Source: CAXTSE01 sp035554115
GTDB taxonomy: Bacteria > Actinomycetota > Actinomycetes > Actinomycetales > Microbacteriaceae
DNA length: 25,445 bases
Assembly (NCBI GenBank): GCA_035554115.1
Contig: DATMIW010000021.1
Coordinates: forward strand, 1-25,445
Direction: 5' to 3'
Shown: positions 1 to 6,984 of the stretch, one piece after another
Layout of the letters: each line of letters starts with the position of its first letter
Position numbering within the stretch: the first letter of the stretch is position 1
Notes under the pieces: generated by a model
Told to the model about the DNA's origin: nothing
Seen by the model: the letters and a program-made list of their open reading frames with translations, nothing else
Database searches by the model: none
Translations under genes and position numbers: made by a program

Positions 1-276
1 TACCGCGATGCCGACGTCGACGCACTCGATCTTCGGGGCGAGACGTACCGTGCGCTGGCCGATCGGCTTGACGAACTCAGTCGCGACGCCGACTTCGTGC
101 GCGGTCTCGTCGAGCGCGCCCGCGAACAGGCGTGGGACGAGGTGGCGGTATCCCTCGAAGGTCGCCTCTACGGCGATGCGGTCTCCGCGTCGGACCCGGA
201 CTACCTCGAGGGCCTCGAAGACCGCAAGCGGCTTCTCATCGCGATCGATCTGGCGGAGCTGCGCGCCTCGCACTAG
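1..276 (+). CDS. 3' end of an unidentified gene (C-terminal 91 residues)
   Basis: An open frame enters from the left edge in frame 1 and ends at TAG 274-276. The visible residues are charged and probably helical (for example ALADRLDELSRDADFVRGL, then a region ending in AIDLAELRASH). There is no membrane segment or catalytic motif. Codon use is typical of the window, with mostly G or C in third positions, which supports real coding. It converges on dapD, and the 88-bp gap between them holds an inverted repeat that could terminate both. I do not recognise the family; the N-terminal part outside the window would be needed. Confidence 0.6.
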   Translation, partial: YRDADVDALDLRGETYRALADRLDELSRDADFVRGLVERAREQAWDEVAVSLEGRLYGDAVSASDPDYLEGLEDRKRLLIAIDLAELRASH

Positions 277-293
277 CCGGGCCGCGACAGGTG

Positions 294-355
294 AGCTGTT
301 TGCAATCCGTGCAGCAGTTCGAACGAGCTAGCGGATTGCGAACAGTTGCACGGAT
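294..355. terminator. Inverted repeat between convergent genes, possible bidirectional terminator
   Basis: Bases 294-309 can pair with 332-347 along all 16 positions, with two G-U wobbles, around a 22-nt loop. A second perfect 9-bp inverted repeat pairs 305-313 with 347-355, so two alternative hairpins share bases. The site lies between the stop of the partial plus-strand gene and the stop of dapD. There is no run of T, so it is not a classical intrinsic terminator; GC-rich actinobacteria often lack the T-tract. Confidence 0.45.
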
Positions 356-364
356 GTGGCGAAC

Positions 365-1300
365 CTAGGCGTGCAGGGCGGCGTTCAGCTCGACCGTGCC
401 GCCCGAGCGCTGCAGCACCTCGACGGCTCCTGTCACCGAGTTGCGACGGAAGAGCAAGCCTGGCACACCGCTCAGCTCGACGGCCTTCACGAGGCGCGGT
501 TCGGCATCCGCCGACAGCAGGGTGACCTTGGTGCCGGCCGTCACATACAGTCCCGCTTCGACGACAGAATCGTCGCCGATCGAGATGCCGATGCCCGAAT
601 TGGCGCCCAAAAGTGCCCGCGCGCCCACGGCAACCCGCTGTGTGCCGCCCCCGGACAGGGTGCCCATGATGGAGGCGCCGCCGCCGACATCCGATCCGTC
701 GCCGATGACGACACCCTGCGAAATGCGGCCCTCGACCATGGAGGTGCCGAGGGTTCCGGCGTTGAAGTTCACGAATCCCTCGTGCATCACCGTGGTGCCC
801 GGCGCGAGGTGGGCGCCCAGGCGTACTCGGGAGGCGTCGGCGATACGGACGCGCTCGGGCGTGACATAGTCGAGCAGGCGAGGGAACTTGTCGATGCCAT
901 GAACCGAGACTCCCGCACGCTGGAGGGCTGGCCGCAGACGCGTCAAGGCGTCGGGATGAACGGGACCGGCGGTCGTCCACGCCACGATCGGCAGGTGAGC
1001 GAATATGCCGTCGAGGTTAATCGTGTTCGGTTGAACGAGCAGATGACTGAGCAGATGCAGGCGGAGGTATGCGTCTGAGGTGGAGGCCGGGGCGGCATCG
1101 GTGTCGATCTCGACGGTGACGAACTCGACGGTCACCTCGCGGCGAGCATCAGCTCCCACCAGCTCGGCAAATTCGGACGGCACGGAACGGGACGCCGCGT
1201 CCGCAGGAGCCGCGCCAAGGGTCGGCGACGGGAACCAGGTGTCGAGGACGGTGCCGTCCTGGGCGATAGTGGCGAGTCCGGAACCCCAAGCGGCAGTCAT
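365..1300 (-). CDS. dapD: 2,3,4,5-tetrahydropyridine-2,6-dicarboxylate N-succinyltransferase
   Basis: DapD transfers succinyl from succinyl-CoA to tetrahydrodipicolinate in the succinylase branch of meso-diaminopimelate and lysine synthesis, which feeds peptidoglycan. It is a cytosolic trimer. The 311 residues match the actinobacterial type of about 315. The N-terminal half (1-150) is the family-specific alpha/beta part. Residues about 155-260 show the hexapeptide periodicity of a left-handed beta helix (SRVRLGAHLAPGTTVMHEG, then IGDGSDVGGGASIMG). Glu190 in MVEGR is the probable catalytic acid of this subfamily. The ATG has a TACGCT hexamer 6 nt upstream, suggesting leaderless translation. 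It diverges from dapE across 35 bp, so two steps of one pathway share a regulatory gap. The identification is secure from sequence pattern and neighbour. Confidence 0.95.
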   Translation of the reverse strand: MTAAWGSGLATIAQDGTVLDTWFPSPTLGAAPADAASRSVPSEFAELVGADARREVTVEFVTVEIDTDAAPASTSDAYLRLHLLSHLLVQPNTINLDGIFAHLPIVAWTTAGPVHPDALTRLRPALQRAGVSVHGIDKFPRLLDYVTPERVRIADASRVRLGAHLAPGTTVMHEGFVNFNAGTLGTSMVEGRISQGVVIGDGSDVGGGASIMGTLSGGGTQRVAVGARALLGANSGIGISIGDDSVVEAGLYVTAGTKVTLLSADAEPRLVKAVELSGVPGLLFRRNSVTGAVEVLQRSGGTVELNAALHA

Positions 1301-1335
1301 GCCTCCAGCGTACCGGCGCGCCGTAGGCTGATCGG
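1301..1335. promoter_or_regulatory. Divergent dapD/dapE promoters with back-to-back -10 elements
   Basis: On the minus strand TACGCT (1312-1307) ends 6 nt before the dapD ATG. On the plus strand TAGGCT (1324-1329) ends 6 nt before the dapE GTG. The predicted transcription starts coincide with the start codons at 1300 and 1336. Neither has a recognisable -35 or Shine-Dalgarno. The polymerase footprints would overlap almost completely, so the two promoters may compete. Confidence 0.6.
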
Positions 1336-2412
1336 GTGCCCGCTCTCGACTCCACCGCGACGCCTCTCGACCTGACCCGACAGCTCGTTGACATCAGCTC
1401 TGTCTCGGGCGATGAGACGGCAATCGCCGATGCCGTGCATGCGGCGGTTCTGTCCGCGCCGCATCTCGAGGTCACGCGGCATGGCGATGCAATCGTCGCC
1501 CGGACGCGGCTGGGGCGAGACAGGCGCGTCATTATTGCCGGTCACCTCGACACGGTTCCGGTCAATGACAACCTGCCATCGCGGCTCGTAGGCTCCCCGG
1601 ACGGCGATGTGCTCTGGGGGCGGGGCACCGTCGACATGAAAGGCGGCTGCGCCATCATGCTGGCACTCGCCGTTCAGCTCGCGGATCCGGTGGTCGACGT
1701 GACCTGGATCTGGTACGACCACGAAGAGGTCGCCGCCGAGCTCAATGGACTCGGCAGGCTTGCGCGTGCGCATCCCGAGCTCCTCGAGGCTGACTTCGCC
1801 ATCCTGGGCGAGCCGACCTCGGCAGAGATCGAGGGTGGCTGCAACGGCACGCTTCGAGTGGATGTCCGTACTCATGGCCGCCGCGCGCATTCGGCGCGTG
1901 CCTGGATGGGCGAGAACGCCATCCATGCAGCGGCACCGATTCTCGCCCGGCTCGCCGATTACGCTCCGCGCGAGGTCGAGGTTGAGGGGCTCGTCTACCG
2001 CGAAGGTCTGAACGCCGTGGCGATTCGCGGGGGAGTGGCGGGGAACGTGATCCCCGACGAGTGCACGGTCGAGGTCAACTATCGTTTTGCCCCCGATCAG
2101 TCCGGCGAAGAGGCGACAGCACGAGTGAGGGAGATATTCGACGGCTTCGAGGTCGTCGTTACCGATCTAAGCGAAGGCGCCCGACCCGGACTCGATGCCC
2201 CCCTCGCGCAGGCATTTGTGGCGGCGGTCGGAGCGGAAGCGCGACCCAAATACGGCTGGACGGATGTTGCGCGGTTTTCGGCCCTCGGCATCCCGGCTGT
2301 CAACTACGGACCCGGTGATCCCTCGCTGGCCCACACCGACGACGAACGCGTCCCGGTCGAGCAGATCGAGCGCGTTGCACGTGGATTGCGGGCATGGCTG
2401 ACGGGCTCGTAG
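1336..2412 (+). CDS. dapE: Succinyl-diaminopimelate desuccinylase
   Basis: This di-zinc M20-family amidohydrolase removes succinate from N-succinyl-LL-diaminopimelate, after DapD and the aminotransferase. The 358 residues carry the metal sites in order: AGHLDTVP (His70, Asp72 beside the first zinc), GRGTVDMKGG (bridging Asp100), the acidic pair in YDHEEV (Glu130/131), LGEPT (Glu159) and a C-terminal AHTDDE histidine. The dimerisation insert lies between, around residues 170-280. The GTG start is chosen because TAGGCT lies 6 nt upstream and homology begins there. The next gene starts inside its last codons. No DapC aminotransferase gene is visible in this window. Confidence 0.95.
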   Translation: MPALDSTATPLDLTRQLVDISSVSGDETAIADAVHAAVLSAPHLEVTRHGDAIVARTRLGRDRRVIIAGHLDTVPVNDNLPSRLVGSPDGDVLWGRGTVDMKGGCAIMLALAVQLADPVVDVTWIWYDHEEVAAELNGLGRLARAHPELLEADFAILGEPTSAEIEGGCNGTLRVDVRTHGRRAHSARAWMGENAIHAAAPILARLADYAPREVEVEGLVYREGLNAVAIRGGVAGNVIPDECTVEVNYRFAPDQSGEEATARVREIFDGFEVVVTDLSEGARPGLDAPLAQAFVAAVGAEARPKYGWTDVARFSALGIPAVNYGPGDPSLAHTDDERVPVEQIERVARGLRAWLTGS

Positions 2413-3629
2413 CTGTCGGCTCGGGTCTCGGCGCTCGGCTCGGGGGTCTGAAGTGGTGGCAGCAGGTCCTCCTCGTTTTCCTCGCGTCGCGCATTGTCAC
2501 AACGATCATCTTTTGCGTATTTGCCGCGCTGCAGCCTGCCAGTGAGCGCACCGGAGCGTCCCCCGACTACTTCACCTTTGCGACACTCTGGGACGGTCAG
2601 TGGTACTGGCTCATCTCCCTGCAGGGCTATCCGACAGATCTGCCGCATGACGCGGCGGGACAGCTCGGTGAGAACGCCTGGGCGTTCTTGCCCGCGTACC
2701 CGCTTCTCATGCGCGTGCTCACGCTCGGCGGGCTGATCTCGTTCCCGGCACTCGCCCCGATTGTGTCGACGGTATTTGCCGCGGGGGCGGCCCTGGTGTT
2801 CTTCCAGATCGCGCGCAGGGTGCTGCCCGCGGCGTCCGCACTGTTCGCGGTTGTGCTCCTCTGTGTGGCGCCGTTGTCGCCGATTCTGCAGGCGTCGTAC
2901 GCCGAATCGATGCACCTCCTCCTGCTCTTGTCCGCCCTGTTGCTGCTTCTCCAGCGTCGGTACCTGGTATTGATTCCGGTGGCGATCGTCATGTCGCTGA
3001 CCCGGCCCAGTGGACTGGCGTTTGCCCTGCTGCTGCTGGCCCACCTCATCCACCGAATTGCGACTCGGAGGGGTGACCCCTTCGCGCCTCGGGAAGTTGG
3101 CGGCATTGTCGCGGCAGGTCTCCTCACAGCAGCGGCCGGTGTTTCATGGATCTTTGTCGCGTGGGCTGTGACCGGTGACTCTGCGGCCTACACCGATACG
3201 GAACTCGTCTGGCGACGCGCATATATCGGCGATCAACATCTGCTGCCGTTCACCTCATGGTTTCAGGGTGCGCACTGGTGGCTGAGCTTTGCGGGCGTCG
3301 ATTCTGTATCGGCCTGGGTATTGGGTGCGGTACTCGTGACCGCCCTCGTGCTGGCGTTCGGGGCGTTTCTCTTCTCGCCGTGGGCCAAGCGGATGGGCGT
3401 CGATCTGCGGCTGTGGGTCGCGGCCTATGCGCTGTACCTCCTCGCGGTGTTCTTCCCACAGACCAGCACCTTCCGCCTTCTGGTGCCGCTTGCGCCATTG
3501 CTCATCGCACTCGCCGTGCCGCGGTCGCGGGGGCTTCGCGTGGCTCTGGTGATTCTCGGTGTCGTGGGGCAGATCGCCTGGATGGATGTGAGCTGGTGGG
3601 TGAACGGCGTCGATTGGACAGTGCCCTGA
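2394..3629 (+). CDS. PIG-V-like integral membrane mannosyltransferase
   Basis: This is a 411-residue polytopic membrane protein. After a short N-terminus and a first helix (about 24-47) comes an extracytoplasmic loop with ATLWDGQWY, then ENAWAFLPAYPLLMRVL. These match the WDG and FxPxYP signatures of the Mannosyl_trans2/PIG-V family. In that family the acidic residue of the first loop is catalytic and polyprenyl-phosphate mannose is the donor. Roughly nine to ten hydrophobic segments follow. The ATG overlaps the end of dapE by 19 nt and has no promoter of its own, so translation is probably coupled. The acceptor (glycolipid, cell-wall polymer or protein) cannot be told from sequence. Confidence 0.75.
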   Translation: MADGLVAVGSGLGARLGGLKWWQQVLLVFLASRIVTTIIFCVFAALQPASERTGASPDYFTFATLWDGQWYWLISLQGYPTDLPHDAAGQLGENAWAFLPAYPLLMRVLTLGGLISFPALAPIVSTVFAAGAALVFFQIARRVLPAASALFAVVLLCVAPLSPILQASYAESMHLLLLLSALLLLLQRRYLVLIPVAIVMSLTRPSGLAFALLLLAHLIHRIATRRGDPFAPREVGGIVAAGLLTAAAGVSWIFVAWAVTGDSAAYTDTELVWRRAYIGDQHLLPFTSWFQGAHWWLSFAGVDSVSAWVLGAVLVTALVLAFGAFLFSPWAKRMGVDLRLWVAAYALYLLAVFFPQTSTFRLLVPLAPLLIALAVPRSRGLRVALVILGVVGQIAWMDVSWWVNGVDWTVP

Positions 3630-3657
3630 CAAGATATGACGCCTCCTGTGGACGTGG

Positions 3658-3716
3658 TTTTCCCTCGTTCACTTGATGCGGGATAATGGAGGGGTATCCA
3701 TCGAAAGGGGACCATC
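3658..3716 (+). promoter_or_regulatory. Promoter and ribosome binding site of the DUF3117 gene
   Basis: Two -10 candidates exist. One is GATAAT (3682-3687) with only a weak -35. The other is TATCCA (3695-3700), 16 bp after TTGATG (3673-3678). Unlike most genes here this one has a clear Shine-Dalgarno, AAAGGGG at 3704-3710, six bases before the ATG, so its mRNA carries a leader. Confidence 0.5.
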
Positions 3717-3890
3717 ATGGCAGCCATGAAACCGAGGACCGGTGACGGCCCGATGGAGGCTGTGAAGGAAGGTCGCCTCATTATCGTGCGCGTCCCGTTG
3801 GAAGGCGGCGGCCGTCTGGTCGTCTCTGTCAATGACGCTGAGGCAAAAGAACTTCACGACGCTCTCGCGAGCGTGGTCGCCGCCAGCTAG
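3717..3890 (+). CDS. DUF3117 family small protein
   Basis: This gene encodes 57 residues. It begins MAAMKPRTGDGPMEAVKEGR and continues through VRVPLEGGGRLVVSV, which is the near-invariant core of the actinobacterial DUF3117 family. The family is short, cytosolic and of unknown function; the pattern suggests a small beta-rich fold. The ATG at 3717 has a good Shine-Dalgarno, and the family consensus starts at this methionine. It stands alone with its own promoter and stops only 12 bp from the convergent O-methyltransferase stop. As I recall, M. tuberculosis has a homologue (Rv1211) in the same neighbourhood, which supports ancestral synteny. Confidence 0.9.
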   Translation: MAAMKPRTGDGPMEAVKEGRLIIVRVPLEGGGRLVVSVNDAEAKELHDALASVVAAS

Positions 3891-3902
3891 GCGAGCTCCG
3901 AG

Positions 3903-4535
3903 CTATTCGGACACCTTCACCAGCTGGATGAGACCGTCGCCCGACGTGCTCAGCGCGGAAATGACCGCCGATGATTCGGCGATTGTCGTCAGAAGCGCTC
4001 GGTAGTCGGCGACGGTTTCGTCGCGCTGGGCGGGATCCGCGACGCGGCCTTTCCACAGCGCGTGCGCAACGATCACGAGGCCACCGCGCCGTGCGATCCG
4101 CAGACCGTGTTCTACGTAGTCGAGAACCGAGCCGGCATCCGCATCCACAAGTACGAGGTCGTATGCGCCGTCGTTCATACGGGGCAGAACGTCTCGTGCG
4201 CTGCCGGTGATCAGTCGGACCCGGTTGGCGGGGATCTGGGCCTCGGTGAATGCGGTACGCGCGGCCTGCTGGTGGTCGTATTCGCTGTCGATCGAGGTGA
4301 GGATCGCGTTCGGAGCGCCGGACAGCAACCAGAGTCCACTCACCCCGAGGCCCGTGCCGATTTCGAGGATGGACTGGGCGCCGCTGGCCGCAGCGAGAAC
4401 CGCGAGCTGAGCTCCCATAGCGGGCGTCACCGCCTCCACACCGAGTTCGAGGGAGTGGGCGCGTGCGGTCGCGAGGGCCGGCGGCTCGACGACGAACTCC
4501 TCCGCGAATTTCCAGTCGAGTTCCTTGTTCGTCAC
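3903..4535 (-). CDS. SAM-dependent O-methyltransferase (family 3 type)
   Basis: A 210-residue class I methyltransferase. Motif I is EIGTGLG (58-64), motif II SIDSE (81-85) binds the SAM ribose, and LVLVDAD (127-133) provides the metal-binding acidic residues of the caffeoyl-CoA/catechol O-methyltransferase family. It is syntenic with Rv1220c next to sigE in mycobacteria; the substrate is unknown. The frame is open further upstream (to 4646), but I choose GTG at 4535: TACGCT lies 7 nt before it, family homology (NKELDWKFAEEFV) begins there, and a longer start would run into tatB on the other strand. Confidence 0.88.
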   Translation of the reverse strand: MTNKELDWKFAEEFVVEPPALATARAHSLELGVEAVTPAMGAQLAVLAAASGAQSILEIGTGLGVSGLWLLSGAPNAILTSIDSEYDHQQAARTAFTEAQIPANRVRLITGSARDVLPRMNDGAYDLVLVDADAGSVLDYVEHGLRIARRGGLVIVAHALWKGRVADPAQRDETVADYRALLTTIAESSAVISALSTSGDGLIQLVKVSE

Positions 4536-4584
4536 GTGCCCCAGCGTACGGGTGACACCGGCATGTCGGCGGTATCCTCGGGGG
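4536..4584. promoter_or_regulatory. Divergent O-methyltransferase/tatB promoters
   Basis: Minus-strand TACGCT (4548-4543) sits 7 nt before the methyltransferase GTG, and plus-strand TATCCT (4573-4578) sits 6 nt before the tatB GTG. GTGACA at 4552-4557 is a possible -35 for tatB with a short 15-bp spacer. No Shine-Dalgarno is seen for either gene, so both are predicted to be leaderless. Confidence 0.55.
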
Positions 4585-4974
4585 GTGTCCTTCGGGCTGA
4601 CCTTCGACAAACTGGTGATCATCGGCATCATTGCCGTATTCCTCATCGGTCCCGAACGTCTGCCCGGATACGCGGCTCAGCTCGCGCGGCTGGTGAAGAC
4701 CCTGCGCGGATTCGCCAATGGGGCCAAAGACCGGATGCGCGAAGAGATGGGCCCCGAGTTCGACGAGGTCGACTGGAAGAAACTCGACCCTCGCCAGTAC
4801 GACCCGCGGCGCATCATTCGTGAGGCACTGATCGATGACACCACGACGACGGTCAAGCCGGTAAGCCCCGGCGGACCGTCGTCGCAACGGCGCTACGTCG
4901 AATCGGCCTACGAACAGCGGCAGCGCAAGCTCGGCAAGGGCAAACCGGCCCCCTTCGACGGCGAAGCGACCTAG
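4585..4974 (+). CDS. tatB: Sec-independent protein translocase subunit TatB
   Basis: TatB is the substrate-receptor partner of TatC in twin-arginine export of folded proteins. The 129 residues have the expected order: a short extracytoplasmic N-terminus, one membrane helix (about 8-22), a hinge with the conserved IGPERLPGY, an amphipathic helix (about 27-55) and a polar cytoplasmic tail rich in Arg, Lys and Pro. The DEVDWKKLDPRQYDPR segment is characteristic of actinobacterial TatB and separates it from TatA. The frame is open back to 4525, but GTG 4585 starts at the homologous MSFGLTFDKLV and has TATCCT 6 nt upstream. tatA and tatC are not in the window. Confidence 0.92.
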   Translation: MSFGLTFDKLVIIGIIAVFLIGPERLPGYAAQLARLVKTLRGFANGAKDRMREEMGPEFDEVDWKKLDPRQYDPRRIIREALIDDTTTTVKPVSPGGPSSQRRYVESAYEQRQRKLGKGKPAPFDGEAT

Positions 4975-4992
4975 CGTCGGCGGTTGCCTTCC

Positions 4993-5069
4993 GTTCTGCA
5001 GGAGATTGCTCCTGCAGTCCCACGGTTACTGGCCACGGCCTCCCGTTCGACGCGGAACTCCTGCAGAAC
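4993..5069 (+). repeat. 77-bp inverted-ended repeat, unit 1
   Basis: The unit starts with GTTCTGCAGGAG and ends with CTCCTGCAGAAC, a perfect 12-bp terminal inverted repeat. Bases 4996-5004 and 5009-5017 form a further perfect 9-bp hairpin with a 4-base loop. It aligns without gaps to unit 2 (5241-5317), with about 58 of 77 bases identical by hand count; the core TCCCACGG-NN-ACTGGC is shared, so both units point the same way. It has no coding capacity and resembles a REP- or MITE-like element. Confidence 0.75.
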
Positions 5070-5240
5070 CGCGCGTGGGTGTCATTCCTTTGTGAGCAGC
5101 GTGCGCGCCGAGTTCTAGGTCAATGAACGACGCGATCATCGCGCGGTAGGTGCGCTCAACAACATCGGGCTGGCCTCAGCTTCGGAGGCGAGTTGACGGA
5201 CAGACCGGATCACCCCCTCCTATTGTTCGGCTCGCTCTCT
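5070..5240 (-). pseudogene. Decayed C-terminal fragment of a chorismate-mutase-like (AroQ/PchB-type) gene
   Basis: On the minus strand, GTG 5213 to 5169 reads VIRSVRQLASEAEAS. One base later in phase, 5166 to about 5074 reads DVVERTYRAMIASFIDLEL and then GAHAAHKGMTPT. Joined, this follows the C-terminal helices of PchB-like chorismate mutases as I know them (V..VR.LA...G.DP.vvE..YR.mI..fI..E). A single-base deletion in the CCC at 5169-5167 explains the phase change. A TAG at 5222-5220 interrupts the upstream frame, and the N-terminal half with the first catalytic Arg is missing. The remnant exactly fills the space between the two repeat units. No function is expected. Confidence 0.6.
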
Positions 5241-5317
5241 GTTCTGCAGGAGTCCGGACCTGTATTCCCACGGCGACTGGCTGCGGGCCGCCGGAGAACG
5301 CAGAACTCCTGCAGAAC
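5241..5317 (+). repeat. 77-bp inverted-ended repeat, unit 2
   Basis: Second copy of the unit at 4993-5069, with the same length, the same orientation and identical 12-bp ends (GTTCTGCAGGAG at 5241-5252, CTCCTGCAGAAC at 5306-5317). The internal hairpin of unit 1 is not kept here; this copy reads TCCGGACCTGTAT in its place. It lies just beyond the stop of the minus-strand aldehyde dehydrogenase gene, so it would be transcribed into its 3' region and could act as a terminator or RNA-stabilising hairpin. Confidence 0.75.
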
Positions 5318-5373
5318 GGAAGGGCTTAGGCGACTCGGCGCGGGCGGCGGCGAGGCGAACTAGGGGCGGCAGC

Positions 5374-6921
5374 TCAGCGGCGGCGGAGGGTCTTCAGCAG
5401 GCGCAGGAGCGTGAGCATCGCGGGGGTGCGGGCGGCGAACTCGGCGCCGGTGCGGGGCAGCTGCAGCAGGCCGGTGGCTTCGGCGATCGTGCGGCTCTCG
5501 ACGAAGCGCAGCAGGCCGTCCCGTCCGTTCCGCCGACCGATACCCGACAACTTCACGCCACCCATGGGCGCGTCGACGCTCGAGAAGGTGGCGCGGTACC
5601 CCTCGTTGATGTTGACGCTGCCGACATGGAGGCCGCGGGCGACCGCGCGAGCTCGATTACGGTTTCCACTGAGGATCGAGGCGTTGAGACCGTAGTCGGA
5701 GGCGTTCGCGGCGATGAGGGCCGCATCCACGGTGTCGATGATCTGCAACTCGACGACCGGACCGAAAGTTTCGTCGCGCGCGCACGCCATGTCATCGGTG
5801 ACGCCGGTGAGCACCGTCGGTTCGATGAAATAGGGACCGAGCTCGGGTCGGGTGCGACCGCCGGCGAGAATCGTCGCGCCCTTGGCAGTGGCGTCATCGA
5901 TGTGCTCGGTGACTTTCGCGAATTGGGAGGCGGTGGCCAGCGAGCCGACATCCGTCGAGTAGTCGAATGCCGATCCCAGGGTGAGCGACGAGACGCGCTG
6001 TGCAAAGGCCGGCACGAACTTCTCGGCGATGCCCTGTTGCACATAGACGCGCTCCATCGAGACGCAGAGCTGCCCGGCGGCGGCGAAGCAGGCGTAGGCG
6101 GCGTCGGCGGCCGCCTTCTCGGGGTCGACGTCATCGAGCACGATGAGGGGATTCTTGCCGCCGAGCTCCATCGACGCACCGATCAGCCGACCAGCCGCCT
6201 GCTGGGCAACCGTGCGGCCGGTGGCAGTGGATCCGGTGAAGCACACATAGTCCGCACCGTCGATGACCGCCCCGCCCACACTCGCGCCGTCACCCGCCAC
6301 GACGCCCCATAGCTCGGCGGGGACACCCGCGTCAACGAAGGCGCGGCGTGCCAGAAGAATGGTGAGTACACCCTGGTTGTCGGCTTTCTGCACCACTCCG
6401 TTGCCGGCAGCGAGGGCGGAAATAACGTCCATGACCCCGAGGCTGAGGGGGTAATTCCAGGGAGTGATGACGCCAACCACACCCTTGGGCTGCAGGTCGA
6501 CGCGGGTCTGGATGACCAAGGGGATGCCGGCGCGGCGCCTCCGGTCACGCAGGACTCGACGGGCAGCAAGCGCGTTGTAGCGGGTGGCTGCCGCCGAATT
6601 GAAGACCTCCTCGAACGCCTGGCCGCGGGTTTTGCCGGTCTCCGTCTGCACGGCGTCGAGGAGGAGTTCGCGGCGCTCGAGCAGCAGGTCGTGCGCGCGC
6701 AGGAGCACACGGCGGCGGTGGGCGAACCCCTGCTTCCACCATGCGGCCTGGGCGACCCGTGCGGCGCCCACGGCGGTCTGTACGTCGCCGATGCTGCTGA
6801 GCGGGAGCTCGTGCAGGAGCTCACCGGTGAACGGTGCGATGACGGCTGCGGTCTCGCCCGAGGTGGCGGTCAGATCGCCGACAAGCTCCTCGGCGACGCG
6901 TCGTTCGAGCGGGCTCCCCAT
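5374..6921 (-). CDS. gabD2: Succinate-semialdehyde dehydrogenase-type aldehyde dehydrogenase
   Basis: An NAD(P)-dependent aldehyde dehydrogenase of 515 residues. Visible family features in order are TPWNYPLSLG with the catalytic Asn, a Rossmann coenzyme region, CFTGSTATGR, MELGGKNP with the general-base Glu, and AGQLCVSMERVYV with the nucleophilic Cys. A C-terminal segment INEGYRATFSSVDAPMGGVK follows. GQxCVSMER is typical of the actinobacterial GabD2-like group, so succinate semialdehyde is the most likely substrate, though sequence alone cannot exclude other aldehydes. The frame is open to 6972, but I choose ATG 6921: TACACT (6933-6928) lies 6 nt upstream and the extra 17 residues look non-coding. 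It is last in the minus-strand gene run, 63 nt after the 104-aa gene. Confidence 0.85.
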   Translation of the reverse strand: MGSPLERRVAEELVGDLTATSGETAAVIAPFTGELLHELPLSSIGDVQTAVGAARVAQAAWWKQGFAHRRRVLLRAHDLLLERRELLLDAVQTETGKTRGQAFEEVFNSAAATRYNALAARRVLRDRRRRAGIPLVIQTRVDLQPKGVVGVITPWNYPLSLGVMDVISALAAGNGVVQKADNQGVLTILLARRAFVDAGVPAELWGVVAGDGASVGGAVIDGADYVCFTGSTATGRTVAQQAAGRLIGASMELGGKNPLIVLDDVDPEKAAADAAYACFAAAGQLCVSMERVYVQQGIAEKFVPAFAQRVSSLTLGSAFDYSTDVGSLATASQFAKVTEHIDDATAKGATILAGGRTRPELGPYFIEPTVLTGVTDDMACARDETFGPVVELQIIDTVDAALIAANASDYGLNASILSGNRNRARAVARGLHVGSVNINEGYRATFSSVDAPMGGVKLSGIGRRNGRDGLLRFVESRTIAEATGLLQLPRTGAEFAARTPAMLTLLRLLKTLRRR

Positions 6922-6933
6922 GGCGTCAGTGTA
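6922..6933 (-). promoter_or_regulatory. -10 element for a leaderless aldehyde dehydrogenase transcript
   Basis: TACACT on the minus strand (6933-6928) is followed by GACGCC and then the ATG at 6921. A transcription start about 7 nt downstream would fall on the A of the start codon. No -35 consensus or Shine-Dalgarno is visible. It suggests the gene can be transcribed independently of the upstream operon. Confidence 0.5.
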
Positions 6934-6984
6934 GGCGGACGGGTGCCCCGGTGCCCCGTGCCGCGGGCGCACCCCGCTAAGTGG

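Larger units (their letters stand above)
4987..5323. repeat. 337-bp interval bounded by an 18-bp perfect inverted repeat
   Basis: Bases 4987-5004 are the exact reverse complement of 5306-5323. The interval holds two 77-bp repeat units near its ends and a gene remnant between them. It fills most of the non-coding gap between the convergent tatB and aldehyde dehydrogenase genes. I could not find a convincing target-site duplication outside the ends. It could be a decayed composite of miniature elements, or two independent insertions whose flanks happen to match. Confidence 0.6.

Noticed and set aside
4062..4823. 253-codon plus-strand frame antisense to the methyltransferase and running through tatB
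   Set aside because: No recognisable domain, and it overlaps tatB in another frame.
3829..4887. 352-codon minus-strand frame over the O-methyltransferase and tatB
   Set aside because: The product is Arg-rich without motifs and conflicts with two well-supported genes on the same stretch.
5139..5151. Short palindromic GC-rich stretch in the gap, considered as an operator
   Set aside because: It lies inside the chorismate-mutase-like remnant, where the coding reading explains the bases.
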